Shown one piece after another: positions 1 through 5,021 of a DNA stretch of 5,021 nt. The stretch is taken from assembly GCA_025455205.1 (NCBI GenBank), contig JALOMZ010000188.1, forward strand, positions 1-5,021, given 5' to 3'. Every line of letters begins with the position of its first letter. Position 1 is the stretch's first letter. Origin of the DNA: Chitinophagaceae bacterium. GTDB taxonomy: Bacteria; Bacteroidota; Bacteroidia; Chitinophagales; Chitinophagaceae. Made by a program: the position numbers and the translations under genes. Under the pieces are notes generated by a model. The model was not told the DNA's origin. It ran no database searches and worked only from the letters and a program-made list of their open reading frames with translations.

Positions 1-282
1 CCCTTCATAAAAGAAGGTGGCTTTATGCCAGTTGAACTGGTAGAGACGCCAGGCAATGGCGGCCAGCGAAAAGGATTCGAAGAGGAAAAACAGAACGGTC
101 TTCAGCGCCTGCCGGGTCCAGATCCGTTCATGTGCAAAGACCAGTATAGCCATCAGCAGTCCGGGTACCAGGTAGGCGATCCCCACCAGGTCGTTGTGGG
201 AAAGGATATACACGGCATAACCCAGGGTGAGCAGGGCGCTGATGGCGTGGAGCGTGGATTTGACCAGTGTATTCGGATGCAT
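1..282 (-). CDS. Small multi-pass membrane protein, N-terminal part (runs off left edge)
   Basis: An open frame starts at ATG 282-280 and stays open to the window edge, giving 94 residues beginning MHPNTLVKSTLHAISALL. Three hydrophobic stretches suit membrane helices: about residues 10-28, 32-50 and 59-81. The loop between the second and third (HERIWTRQ) is charged and the piece ends in an aromatic-rich stretch (YQFNWHKATFFYEG). I recognise no family and no catalytic motif. The start is chosen because it lies 44 bases after the reductase stop and the frame then gives a coherent membrane topology; there is no clear Shine-Dalgarno sequence, which is usual for Bacteroidota. It may be co-transcribed with the reductase, with a hairpin between them. 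The total length is unknown, and a role in redox or electron transport would be speculation from position only. Confidence 0.72.
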   Translation of the reverse strand, partial: MHPNTLVKSTLHAISALLTLGYAVYILSHNDLVGIAYLVPGLLMAILVFAHERIWTRQALKTVLFFLFESFSLAAIAWRLYQFNWHKATFFYEG

Positions 283-304
283 AATGAAAACCTGATAGGG
301 GCTT

Positions 305-326
305 GTCCGGCGGCTTGGTGCCGGAC
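305..326 (-). other. Perfect 7-bp hairpin directly after the reductase stop codon
   Basis: GTCCGGC (305-311) and GCCGGAC (320-326) are exact inverse complements around an 8-base loop. The stem begins at the base next to the TAA stop of the reductase (329-327). On the transcribed strand it is followed by AAGCCCC, not a T-run, so it does not look like a classical intrinsic terminator. It may protect the 3' end of the upstream message or reduce read-through into the membrane-protein gene, whose ATG is only 22 bases beyond the stem. Confidence 0.5.
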
Positions 327-1094
327 TTAGCCATACAATTCAAAATGGACGTCCTTCTTGTCGTATCCGATGGACTGCAGCCTTTGGCGGGCCTCATCGA
401 TCATGTTCTTCCAGCCACAGAGGAAGAATTTGGCAGGCTTGAGTCCGGTGCCGCCGCTGGCGTGGTGCTGCATGCGGTTGTGGGCAATGATTTCTTCGTA
501 TACCTGGTGAACATAGCCGGTGCGCAGCAGCAGGTGATTGCCCGGATCTTCGCGGCTGTAGGTGGGAATATACCGGAAGCCGATCATGGTCTGCTGCAGC
601 TCACGGAGCTCAGGCCCGTAGAGAGTGTCGTTGAATTTACGGCAGCCAAAGATGAGGTACACATCTTCATGGGCAATGCCCTGCCGGTGCAGGTGCTCCA
701 CCATGCTGCGGAAGGGAGCAATGCCGGTGCCCGTGCATATGAGGTAAATATCGGTATCGATGGTCTTGGGCAGCACAAACTTGCCCTGCGGGCCGCGCAG
801 CGGAATTTCCGTACCCACTTCCACATTGCCCCAGATCCAGTTGGTGCCGGCACCTTCCTCATTGAGTACGATTACCAGCTCGAAGCGATTGGTGCCGTCG
901 GGGGCAGAGGCAATACTGTAGCTGCGCCAGCGCTTGTTCTTCTGCTCGTGTATGGGCAGGTCGAGGGTTACAAACTGGCCCGGCTCAAAATCGAACCGCT
1001 CCATGGAAGGAACCTCAAAAATGAACCGTTTGGTATTGTAGGTTTCGTCCATGATCTCTACAATCCTGCCTGTAACCCATTCGAGCAATGCCAT
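327..1094 (-). CDS. Ferredoxin/flavodoxin-NADP+ reductase-like FAD-binding oxidoreductase
   Basis: A 255-residue protein of the ferredoxin-NADP+ reductase superfamily, complete at both ends. Such enzymes are cytoplasmic and move electrons between NAD(P)H and a ferredoxin or flavodoxin through bound FAD. Residues about 5-108 form the FAD-binding beta-barrel, with the flavin motif R57-S-Y-S60 and GPQGKF at 101-106. Residues about 113-255 form the pyridine-nucleotide domain, with CTGTGIAPFRSM at 120-131, YLIFGCRK at 146-153 and CGWKNM at 226-231, the usual NAD(P)-side motif. The chain ends ELYG, so an aromatic residue sits one before the end, near where plant-type enzymes have their terminal Tyr. 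The frame opens 54 codons earlier, but those codons cover the low-complexity spacer, so I start at MALLEWVTGR. That ATG follows an AT-rich stretch rather than a Shine-Dalgarno site. The family is sure; the electron partner and the NADH/NADPH preference are not. Confidence 0.92.
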   Translation of the reverse strand: MALLEWVTGRIVEIMDETYNTKRFIFEVPSMERFDFEPGQFVTLDLPIHEQKNKRWRSYSIASAPDGTNRFELVIVLNEEGAGTNWIWGNVEVGTEIPLRGPQGKFVLPKTIDTDIYLICTGTGIAPFRSMVEHLHRQGIAHEDVYLIFGCRKFNDTLYGPELRELQQTMIGFRYIPTYSREDPGNHLLLRTGYVHQVYEEIIAHNRMQHHASGGTGLKPAKFFLCGWKNMIDEARQRLQSIGYDKKDVHFELYG

Positions 1095-1186
1095 GCGAAA
1101 AAAAATTTTGCGAAAGATACGGGCCTTGGCGGAAAGCACGCCGTTCCCCCATCGAAATTGACGATAACGAAGCCACCCGACCCCCA

Positions 1187-1218
1187 ACCACAAACGAAAA
1201 ACGACAAACAAAAAACGG
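1187..1218. repeat. Low-complexity A/C-rich run (ACAAACGAAAAACG type)
   Basis: The plus strand reads as irregular repeats of AAAACG and ACAAAC words: ACAAACGAAAA, then ACGACAAACAAAAA, then ACGG. On the transcribed strand this is a T-rich run (CGTTTTTTGTTTGTCG and on). It lies in the 176-base spacer between rsgA and the reductase gene. From memory, similar AAAACG-type runs occur between genes in other Bacteroidota. Its function is unknown; part of it doubles as the T-tract of the terminator-like hairpin next to it. Confidence 0.6.
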
Positions 1219-1243
1219 ATTTCAGGCATTGACAAGCCTTGAA
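1210..1243 (-). terminator. Candidate intrinsic terminator after rsgA
   Basis: On the minus strand TTCAAGGC, an 8-base loop (TTGTCAAT) and GCCTGAA can pair as a 7-bp stem with one bulged A. Five bases later comes a run of six T (1215-1210), then more T-rich sequence. The stem is 28 bases past the rsgA stop codon. The position and T-run suit a terminator, but the stem is short and only partly GC, so it may be weak. Confidence 0.4.
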
Positions 1244-1265
1244 CATCAAACCTCAAACTTCAAAC
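1238..1265. repeat. Four heptad units (NTCAAAC) in exact 7-base register
   Basis: Plus-strand units are CTTGAAC (1238-1244), ATCAAAC (1245-1251), CTCAAAC (1252-1258) and TTCAAAC (1259-1265). The last three differ only at their first base, and the first unit is a looser match. The array ends six bases short of the rsgA stop codon at 1271-1273. Its low-complexity character matches the A/C-rich run further along the same spacer. One unit overlaps the terminator-like stem. No function is assigned. Confidence 0.65.
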
Positions 1266-1270
1266 ATTGC

Positions 1271-2200
1271 TCATTCCCAGTCATTCTCCGGAATGGATTC
1301 CAGAATATTGAGGTAGGAAAAATACCGGTCGGGGGCAATTCGGCCTTCTTCCACCGCATGCTTGATGGCGCATGCCGGCTCATTGATGTGCAGGCAGTTG
1401 TTGAACTGGCAATTGTGGATCAGCTCCCGCATTTCCGGGAAGTAGTGGCTCAGTTCTTCCCGGTCAATGTCTACGATGCCGAATTCGCGGATGCCCGGGG
1501 TATCTATCACGCGGCCGCCAAAGGGCAGGTCGAACATCTCCGCAAAAGTGGTGGTATGCATACCCTTGCCGCTCCAGCCGCTGATGTCGCCGGTGCGCAG
1601 GTTCCATTCAGGCACCAGCGCATTGAGCAGGCTGCTTTTGCCCACGCCGCTGTGGCCGCTGATGAGGGTGGTCTTATTTTCCAGCAGGGCGTGCACTTCC
1701 TGCATGCCGGCGCCGGTTTGCACGCTCACGGCCAGTACATGGTACCCGATGCTGCCATAGGTCTCTTTCCATTGTGCAAACTGGGCCTTGTCCTTTTCCT
1801 TCCACACATCCATTTTGTTGATGAGCAGTATGGCGGGTACATGGTAGGCTTCGGTGGCTACCAGAAAGCGGTCTATGAATCCGGAGGAAGTGCGCGGGTC
1901 GCGCAGGGTGGCTACCAGCAGGGCCTGGTCGAGGTTGCTGGCAACAATATGGTGCTGCTTGCGGTGGCTGGGGCTTTGGCGGCTGATGTAATTATGCCGG
2001 TCGGCAATGGTGGTGATGATGCCTGTGTGCTCTGTTTCGCTGTCTATGTCGAATTCCACCTGGTCGCCCACGGCAATGGGATTGGTGCTGGTGATGCCGT
2101 CAATCTTGAACACCCCTTTGATGCGGGCCTTCCAGGGTTGCCCGGCCTCATCTTTGAGGTCGTACCAGCTGCCGGTACTGCGGTATACGGTGGCCTTCAT
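1271..2200 (-). CDS. rsgA: Small-ribosomal-subunit biogenesis GTPase RsgA
   Basis: A complete 309-residue RsgA (YjeQ/YloQ family), a cytoplasmic GTPase that checks late maturation of the 30S subunit. An N-terminal OB-fold (about residues 1-70) is followed by the circularly permuted GTPase domain, in which G4 NKMD (128-131) comes before the P-loop GHSGVGKSS (182-190) and G3 DTPG (233-236). The permuted order is diagnostic. The C-terminal zinc site is intact as C264-x4-C269-x-H271-x5-C277, inside CQFNNCLHINEPAC. The length is normal for the family. The frame stays open another 109 codons upstream, but that part overlaps the preceding gene in another frame and has no RsgA character, so I use the ATG at 2200, which starts MKATVYRSTG. 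A promoter candidate lies just upstream, and the gene is probably transcribed apart from the secreted pair before it. Nothing looks missing or damaged. Confidence 0.97.
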   Translation of the reverse strand: MKATVYRSTGSWYDLKDEAGQPWKARIKGVFKIDGITSTNPIAVGDQVEFDIDSETEHTGIITTIADRHNYISRQSPSHRKQHHIVASNLDQALLVATLRDPRTSSGFIDRFLVATEAYHVPAILLINKMDVWKEKDKAQFAQWKETYGSIGYHVLAVSVQTGAGMQEVHALLENKTTLISGHSGVGKSSLLNALVPEWNLRTGDISGWSGKGMHTTTFAEMFDLPFGGRVIDTPGIREFGIVDIDREELSHYFPEMRELIHNCQFNNCLHINEPACAIKHAVEEGRIAPDRYFSYLNILESIPENDWE

Positions 2201-2217
2201 GGGGTGCGTTATTGCCA

Positions 2218-2250
2218 CGAAAATAGACAGTTTGTTCCAGTGCGATCCAA
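2218..2250 (-). promoter_or_regulatory. Candidate Bacteroidota-type promoter for rsgA
   Basis: On the minus strand TTGG (2250-2247) is separated by 21 bases from TATTTTCG (2225-2218). The known Bacteroidota vegetative promoter is TTTG near -33 and TAnnTTTG near -7, so each box has about one mismatch and the spacing fits. Transcription would start around 2213, leaving a leader of only about a dozen bases before the rsgA ATG at 2200. This is motif reading only. Confidence 0.38.
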
Positions 2251-2262
2251 GGAAGCCATTAG

Positions 2263-3654
2263 CTACTGGTGGATCAGGTTGCCCTGTATGCGCAGTCGTT
2301 TGCCGGGTTTGACGGTAAGTCGCGAGCCGGGAGCCATGGTAACGGGGATGTCTATGATGCATTCCCCGCCTTCGGCATGGTCTATCACCACTTCCTTGCC
2401 ATCGGGCACGTTGGAGGGTGGCACAGGTCCCGACCAGTTGGCGGGATTGCTCCAGTTGCCGTTTCCGGTGAAGGTATAGGCCGTGATGGCCTGCACATTG
2501 ATGGAGTCGGTGGTTACCACGCTCCACTGTCCTTTGGCATCCTTAAACTGAAAGCGAATGGCATATTTGCCCGCTTCCAGGGTGGAGAGGTCGGCCTGTA
2601 TGGGCGCCACCAGCGGATTGACGGGTGTGCCAAGCGTTACCGTAGTGTTTTGTTCCAGGTTTTCGTTGATCCAATAGCGGTAGGCGGTTATCACATTATC
2701 GCCTGTGCTTGCCTTCGGCATTTTGTAGATAGCCTGGCTGGTGGTGCCCGACCAAAAGCCGGCATCGTCCCTAAAGCGGATATTGAACCAATGCAGCCCT
2801 TCCGGCAGTGCTGCAGCATCGGCAGCGATGTTCACCTCTGCAACCGCCTGTCCGGTCACGGGGTGCATAACACCTGCTGCCAGGTTGTTGTCAAACCAGT
2901 AGTGTGCCTGCACAATACTGTGGCCGGTTACACTCTGCTGCGGCATGCGATAGAAGTGGCTGGTATGGGGCAGACTCCAGAAACCGCCGTCGTCCTGCAC
3001 CCGCACATGCAAGGTATGGAGGCCGGCAGGCAGGTGCAGGGTGTTTTCCGAAAGGGTGATGGTGGTGACCGGAGATTGCGCTATCAACTGCGTTACATTG
3101 TTGCTATACTGATCGTCAAACCAATATTGATAGCCCTTTATATTACGCTGGGTGGGCCCCACGGCCGGCATACGGTAGAAGGGGCTGGAATAGGGCAGGC
3201 TCCAGAGCCCATGGTTGTCTTTGAAGCGGATATGGACCTGGTGCAATCCCGGCAACAGAGTCTCGGCATTGAGTTGTGTATTCAATTCCACCACGGCCTG
3301 GCTGGCGGTGGCCACGGTGGTATGGGTACTGAGGCCCTGATCGAACCAATACTCGTATGCCACCAGCTGGCCGGCCGAAACAGCAGGCGGAATCTTGTAG
3401 AAGAAATGGTCCTGGGTGAGCGAATACCGGGAGCTGTCGTCATAGAGACGGTAATGCAGGCTATGCAGACCGGGTATTAACGCATCGGTGGGGATCTGGG
3501 TTTCCAGCGTCAATACCGGGCTGCCGGAAAGGGATTGGCGGACTTTGCCATCAAATGCATTGTTGAACCAGTATTCATAGCCCCTGATCTTGTTTTGTGC
3601 CGGCAGCAGCAGGCTGGCCAGCATCAGCCCCGCCAAAATATACAGCGTTCGCAT
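2263..3654 (-). CDS. Secreted tandem-repeat protein: five ~75-residue YWFD/GLH modules plus WSNPANW cap
   Basis: A 463-residue exported protein of unknown function. Residues 1-20 (MRTLYILAGLMLASLLLPAQ) form a signal peptide with likely cleavage near 19-20. Five modules start at residues 23, 97, 172, 247 and 322. Each opens with a YxYWFD-type motif, has GLHxxHxRFxD in the middle (glycines at 62, 136, 211, 286 and 362), then GxWS and a closing FYRMP-type motif (85-89, 159-163, 234-238, 309-313; lost in module 5). Residues about 391-463 form a different unit with GNGNWSNPANW (397-407) and a beta-rich tail that ends at IHQ. Similar modules occur, to my knowledge, in Bacteroidota surface proteins, but I know no assigned function. 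No type IX sorting domain or lipobox is seen. The start is the ATG 10 bases after the stop of the beta-helix gene; an in-frame ATG 15 codons earlier would overlap that gene and bury the signal peptide. The two genes are very likely co-transcribed. Confidence 0.9.
   Translation of the reverse strand: MRTLYILAGLMLASLLLPAQNKIRGYEYWFNNAFDGKVRQSLSGSPVLTLETQIPTDALIPGLHSLHYRLYDDSSRYSLTQDHFFYKIPPAVSAGQLVAYEYWFDQGLSTHTTVATASQAVVELNTQLNAETLLPGLHQVHIRFKDNHGLWSLPYSSPFYRMPAVGPTQRNIKGYQYWFDDQYSNNVTQLIAQSPVTTITLSENTLHLPAGLHTLHVRVQDDGGFWSLPHTSHFYRMPQQSVTGHSIVQAHYWFDNNLAAGVMHPVTGQAVAEVNIAADAAALPEGLHWFNIRFRDDAGFWSGTTSQAIYKMPKASTGDNVITAYRYWINENLEQNTTVTLGTPVNPLVAPIQADLSTLEAGKYAIRFQFKDAKGQWSVVTTDSINVQAITAYTFTGNGNWSNPANWSGPVPPSNVPDGKEVVIDHAEGGECIIDIPVTMAPGSRLTVKPGKRLRIQGNLIHQ
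2485..3588 (-). repeat. Five in-frame coding repeats of about 225 bp
   Basis: Module limits, in transcription order, are 3588-3367, 3366-3142, 3141-2917, 2916-2692 and 2691-2485. The period is 222, 225, 225 and 225 bases, so almost no insertions or deletions separate the copies. The protein pattern is conserved while the DNA has diverged strongly; only words around the YWF codons (CCARTAYT on the plus strand) remain recognisably alike. That points to old duplications kept by selection, not a recent or unstable array. Confidence 0.85.
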
Positions 3655-3664
3655 ATTGCGGAAG

Positions 3665-4660
3665 TTAGTGGTTCTGGGCGGCCACCTTGATGGTGGCATT
3701 CAGTTTGCCAGAAGCATCGGTGGTGCCCGAAATAGTCTTGCTGATAATGTGCGGGTTGGCGGGCACGCCTCCTTCCTTGTATACAAACAGGCCGCCATAG
3801 ATACCGCATTGGGTGCCATCTACACCGGGGTAGGTGCCGGGATTTTGGAGATGGTAGTTGTCGTTGTAGCTGAAGGTGAAACCGGATTGGCTGACAAAGA
3901 TGCCGGATACATTAAAATAATTTCCTGTAGCTGTGTTGCCAGTAAAATCCGGCGATCCGGCAAACACATTCTTGGTGAATGTATTGTGAATGGAATAATT
4001 GTTATAGTTCCAGCTTGCATTGGAACTCACGAAAATGTTGTTCTCAAAATTCACGTAGGTGTTACCCGGCGAGTAGAGCACATCGGATTGAGCGAGGAAT
4101 ATATTGTTGCGAAATATTGTGCCATTGCCAAAGCCAGCAATAGGCCCCTGGAAGATATTGTTGGTGAGGAATGCAGTGTTTGCCGTACTGGGTCCGAAGG
4201 TTATGCCAATCACAAGGTTTCCATCGTACTGGCCATAGGGGCTGTGGGCCTCCAGATTTCCATCTATCCTGTTCCTTTTAACCTTCACATAAACATTTTC
4301 AAGACCGCGGATGTGCAGATGGCCTTTTATGTAAAGGCCTTCAATGAGGAGTGAATCGGCATCGCTGTAATAGCATCCAATGGTACCATTGATGATGGTT
4401 TGACCAGTTGCCTGGGTGGAATCGGGGTAATGACCGGCCCCGTATATTTTGATCCCTTTGTCAATATTTATAGGGTTGAATGTGCCACCTGGCAGGTAAA
4501 TGGTATCACCCTTGGCGGCCGCGTTATAGGCTTCATTGAATGGATCGTTGGAATAGAAGGCTTGCTGCGTGCCATTGGTTCTGTGCAGCAATACGGCTTT
4601 CTGGGCTGCCAGGCTGCCGGAAGCCAACAGCAGCAGAAGGAGAAGGCGTTGTTTTTTCAT
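3665..4660 (-). CDS. Secreted right-handed parallel beta-helix protein (pectin-lyase-like fold)
   Basis: A 331-residue exported protein. Residues 1-20 (MKKQRLLLLLLLASGSLAAQ) are a clear signal peptide with cleavage near 18-20. The mature chain begins with the usual entry to a parallel beta-helix: FNEAYNAAAKGDTIYLPGGTF (41-61, containing GDTIYLPGG), then IDKGIKIYGAG (66-76). The body shows rung-like spacing of NNIF at 167-170, 185-188 and 207-210 and NVF at 231-233, with many Asn residues suited to asparagine ladders. A closing segment has CGIYGGLFVYKEGG (285-298) and NPHI (302-305), then a short beta-rich tail ending AAQNH. I see no pectate-lyase catalytic pattern, so the substrate is unknown; it may bind or cleave a polysaccharide or be structural. 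The start is set by the signal peptide; 25 earlier in-frame codons look like leader DNA. No type IX sorting domain is seen. It leads a probable operon with the repeat protein 10 bases downstream. Confidence 0.9.
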   Translation of the reverse strand: MKKQRLLLLLLLASGSLAAQKAVLLHRTNGTQQAFYSNDPFNEAYNAAAKGDTIYLPGGTFNPINIDKGIKIYGAGHYPDSTQATGQTIINGTIGCYYSDADSLLIEGLYIKGHLHIRGLENVYVKVKRNRIDGNLEAHSPYGQYDGNLVIGITFGPSTANTAFLTNNIFQGPIAGFGNGTIFRNNIFLAQSDVLYSPGNTYVNFENNIFVSSNASWNYNNYSIHNTFTKNVFAGSPDFTGNTATGNYFNVSGIFVSQSGFTFSYNDNYHLQNPGTYPGVDGTQCGIYGGLFVYKEGGVPANPHIISKTISGTTDASGKLNATIKVAAQNH

Positions 4661-4885
4661 GGCCTGGATTTTTGTATCCCGGGGTGGCCACGACAGGCAG
4701 CGGTGTATGGTTGTGCGCAAGGGGGGGAAGGCCACCCGCAGTACACTAAAATTACTCCGGCCAGAGTGGGTATCGCATGAGCAATATCATGGAAAGGGCT
4801 GCCGCAATTCCCCATACCCGGACAGTCTGGCGGAGACATTGGCGGAAAGCAGGCTGCAGTTTCTGATCCCTGGCCCCGGTGGTGT
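4661..4885. other. Intergenic leader region before the beta-helix gene
   Basis: These 225 bases separate the peptidase stop from the beta-helix ATG and hold no convincing gene. Three things can be seen. An exact 8-bp inverted repeat, GGGTGGCC (4682-4689) and GGCCACCC (4730-4737), has a 40-base loop. A run of seven G (4721-4727) lies inside that loop. A weak -7 box, TAATTTTA on the minus strand (4754-4747), has no good -33 partner at the right distance. A promoter for the secreted pair is expected here but cannot be fixed. No strong terminator for the peptidase gene is visible. Confidence 0.5.
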
Positions 4886-5021
4886 CTATTCCTCACCATT
4901 TACACCGGGCACATTCGTCAGGCCGCCGAAGAAGAGGGCGTTGAGGAAGATTTTGTTGGTGCCATACCAGGTGCCGCGGAAATTGGGGTTCTCACTGAAC
5001 AGGATAACACGTCCATTGCCT
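4886..5021 (-). CDS. C-terminal end of a probable M14-type zinc carboxypeptidase (runs off right edge)
   Basis: The last 44 codons of a gene that enters from the right, ending at TAG 4888-4886. The piece contains GNGRVILFSENPNFRG, then TWYGTNKIFLNALFFGG. From memory this matches the C-terminal end of large secreted M14-family metallopeptidases of Bacteroidota, which carry a C-terminal glutamine-amidotransferase-like domain ending in a NPNFRxxWYGTNRLFLNALFFG-type motif. The zinc ligands and catalytic Glu would be far upstream, outside the window, so activity cannot be judged. The M14 assignment rests on this short tail alone; related large surface hydrolases ending in the same domain are the main alternative. 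It is 225 bases from the next gene, so co-transcription is uncertain. Confidence 0.65.
   Translation of the reverse strand, partial: GNGRVILFSENPNFRGTWYGTNKIFLNALFFGGLTNVPGVNGEE

Noticed and set aside
1112..1119. TATCTTTC on the minus strand as a -7 box for the reductase
   Set aside because: It has only one mismatch to TAnnTTTG, but no TTTG-like box lies 19-21 bases upstream.
303..1232. A 309-residue plus-strand open frame opposite the reductase
   Set aside because: It mirrors the codon pattern of a clearly identified minus-strand gene and has no recognisable domain.
1095..1256. A 54-codon upstream extension of the reductase
   Set aside because: It would translate the heptad and T-rich repeats, and the family normally starts close to the chosen ATG.
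1088..2479. A 463-residue plus-strand open frame opposite rsgA
   Set aside because: rsgA motifs on the minus strand are unmistakable; the opposite frame is a codon-bias shadow that also runs through the low-complexity spacer.
2201..2527. A 109-codon upstream extension of rsgA
   Set aside because: It overlaps the end of the repeat-protein gene in another frame, is rich in Arg, His and Gln as shadow frames are, and RsgA has its normal length without it.
2269..3480. A 403-residue plus-strand open frame opposite the repeat protein
   Set aside because: It shows apparent periodicity only because it is antisense to five coding repeats; it has no signal peptide or known motif.
3590..4354. A 254-residue plus-strand open frame opposite the beta-helix gene
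   Set aside because: It is antisense to a gene with a clear signal peptide and beta-helix rungs; its composition looks like a shadow.
4755..4766. Near-palindrome CTCCGGCCAGAG beside the weak -7 box
   Set aside because: It has one mismatched pair, occurs once and is GC-rich by chance-level standards; there is not enough to call an operator.
4657..4899. An 80-residue minus-strand open frame across the 4661-4885 spacer
   Set aside because: It overlaps both the peptidase end and the beta-helix start, is rich in Pro, Cys and His, and shows no motif.

Overview
The window carries six genes, all on the minus strand, so transcription runs right to left. Four are complete: a secreted beta-helix protein, a secreted tandem-repeat protein, the ribosome-assembly GTPase RsgA, and a ferredoxin/flavodoxin-NADP+ reductase-like flavoenzyme. 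Two run off the edges: the C-terminus of a probable M14-type zinc carboxypeptidase on the right and the N-terminus of a small membrane protein on the left. No RNA gene, CRISPR array, insertion sequence or prophage gene is visible.

The organism looks like a member of the Bacteroidota, probably Chitinophagaceae or a close relative. This is an inference from several things: the secreted proteins resemble surface proteins typical of that phylum; the genes lack clear Shine-Dalgarno sequences; a TTGG-N21-TATTTTCG element before rsgA resembles the Bacteroidota promoter (TTTG / TAnnTTTG); and one intergenic region has the low-complexity AAAACG/TCAAAC repeats that I recall from such genomes. By eye the DNA is moderately GC-rich.

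Layout in transcription order. 5021-4886: end of the peptidase. 4885-4661: a 225-base spacer with a long-range inverted repeat and a seven-base G/C homopolymer. 4660-3665 and 3654-2263: two secreted proteins only 10 bases apart, almost certainly one transcript. 2262-2201: a short spacer with a promoter candidate. 2200-1271: rsgA. 1270-1095: a 176-base spacer with a heptad repeat, a terminator-like hairpin and a T-rich low-complexity run. 1094-327: the reductase. 326-283: a spacer with a perfect hairpin. 282-1: the membrane protein.

The housekeeping half (rsgA, reductase, membrane protein) and the exported half look functionally unrelated and are probably separate transcription units. The most unusual object is the repeat protein: five modules at a strict spacing of 74-75 residues, followed by a short WSNPANW-type cap that stops early without a type IX secretion sorting domain. 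Together with the beta-helix partner it makes a candidate two-component exported system of unknown function.
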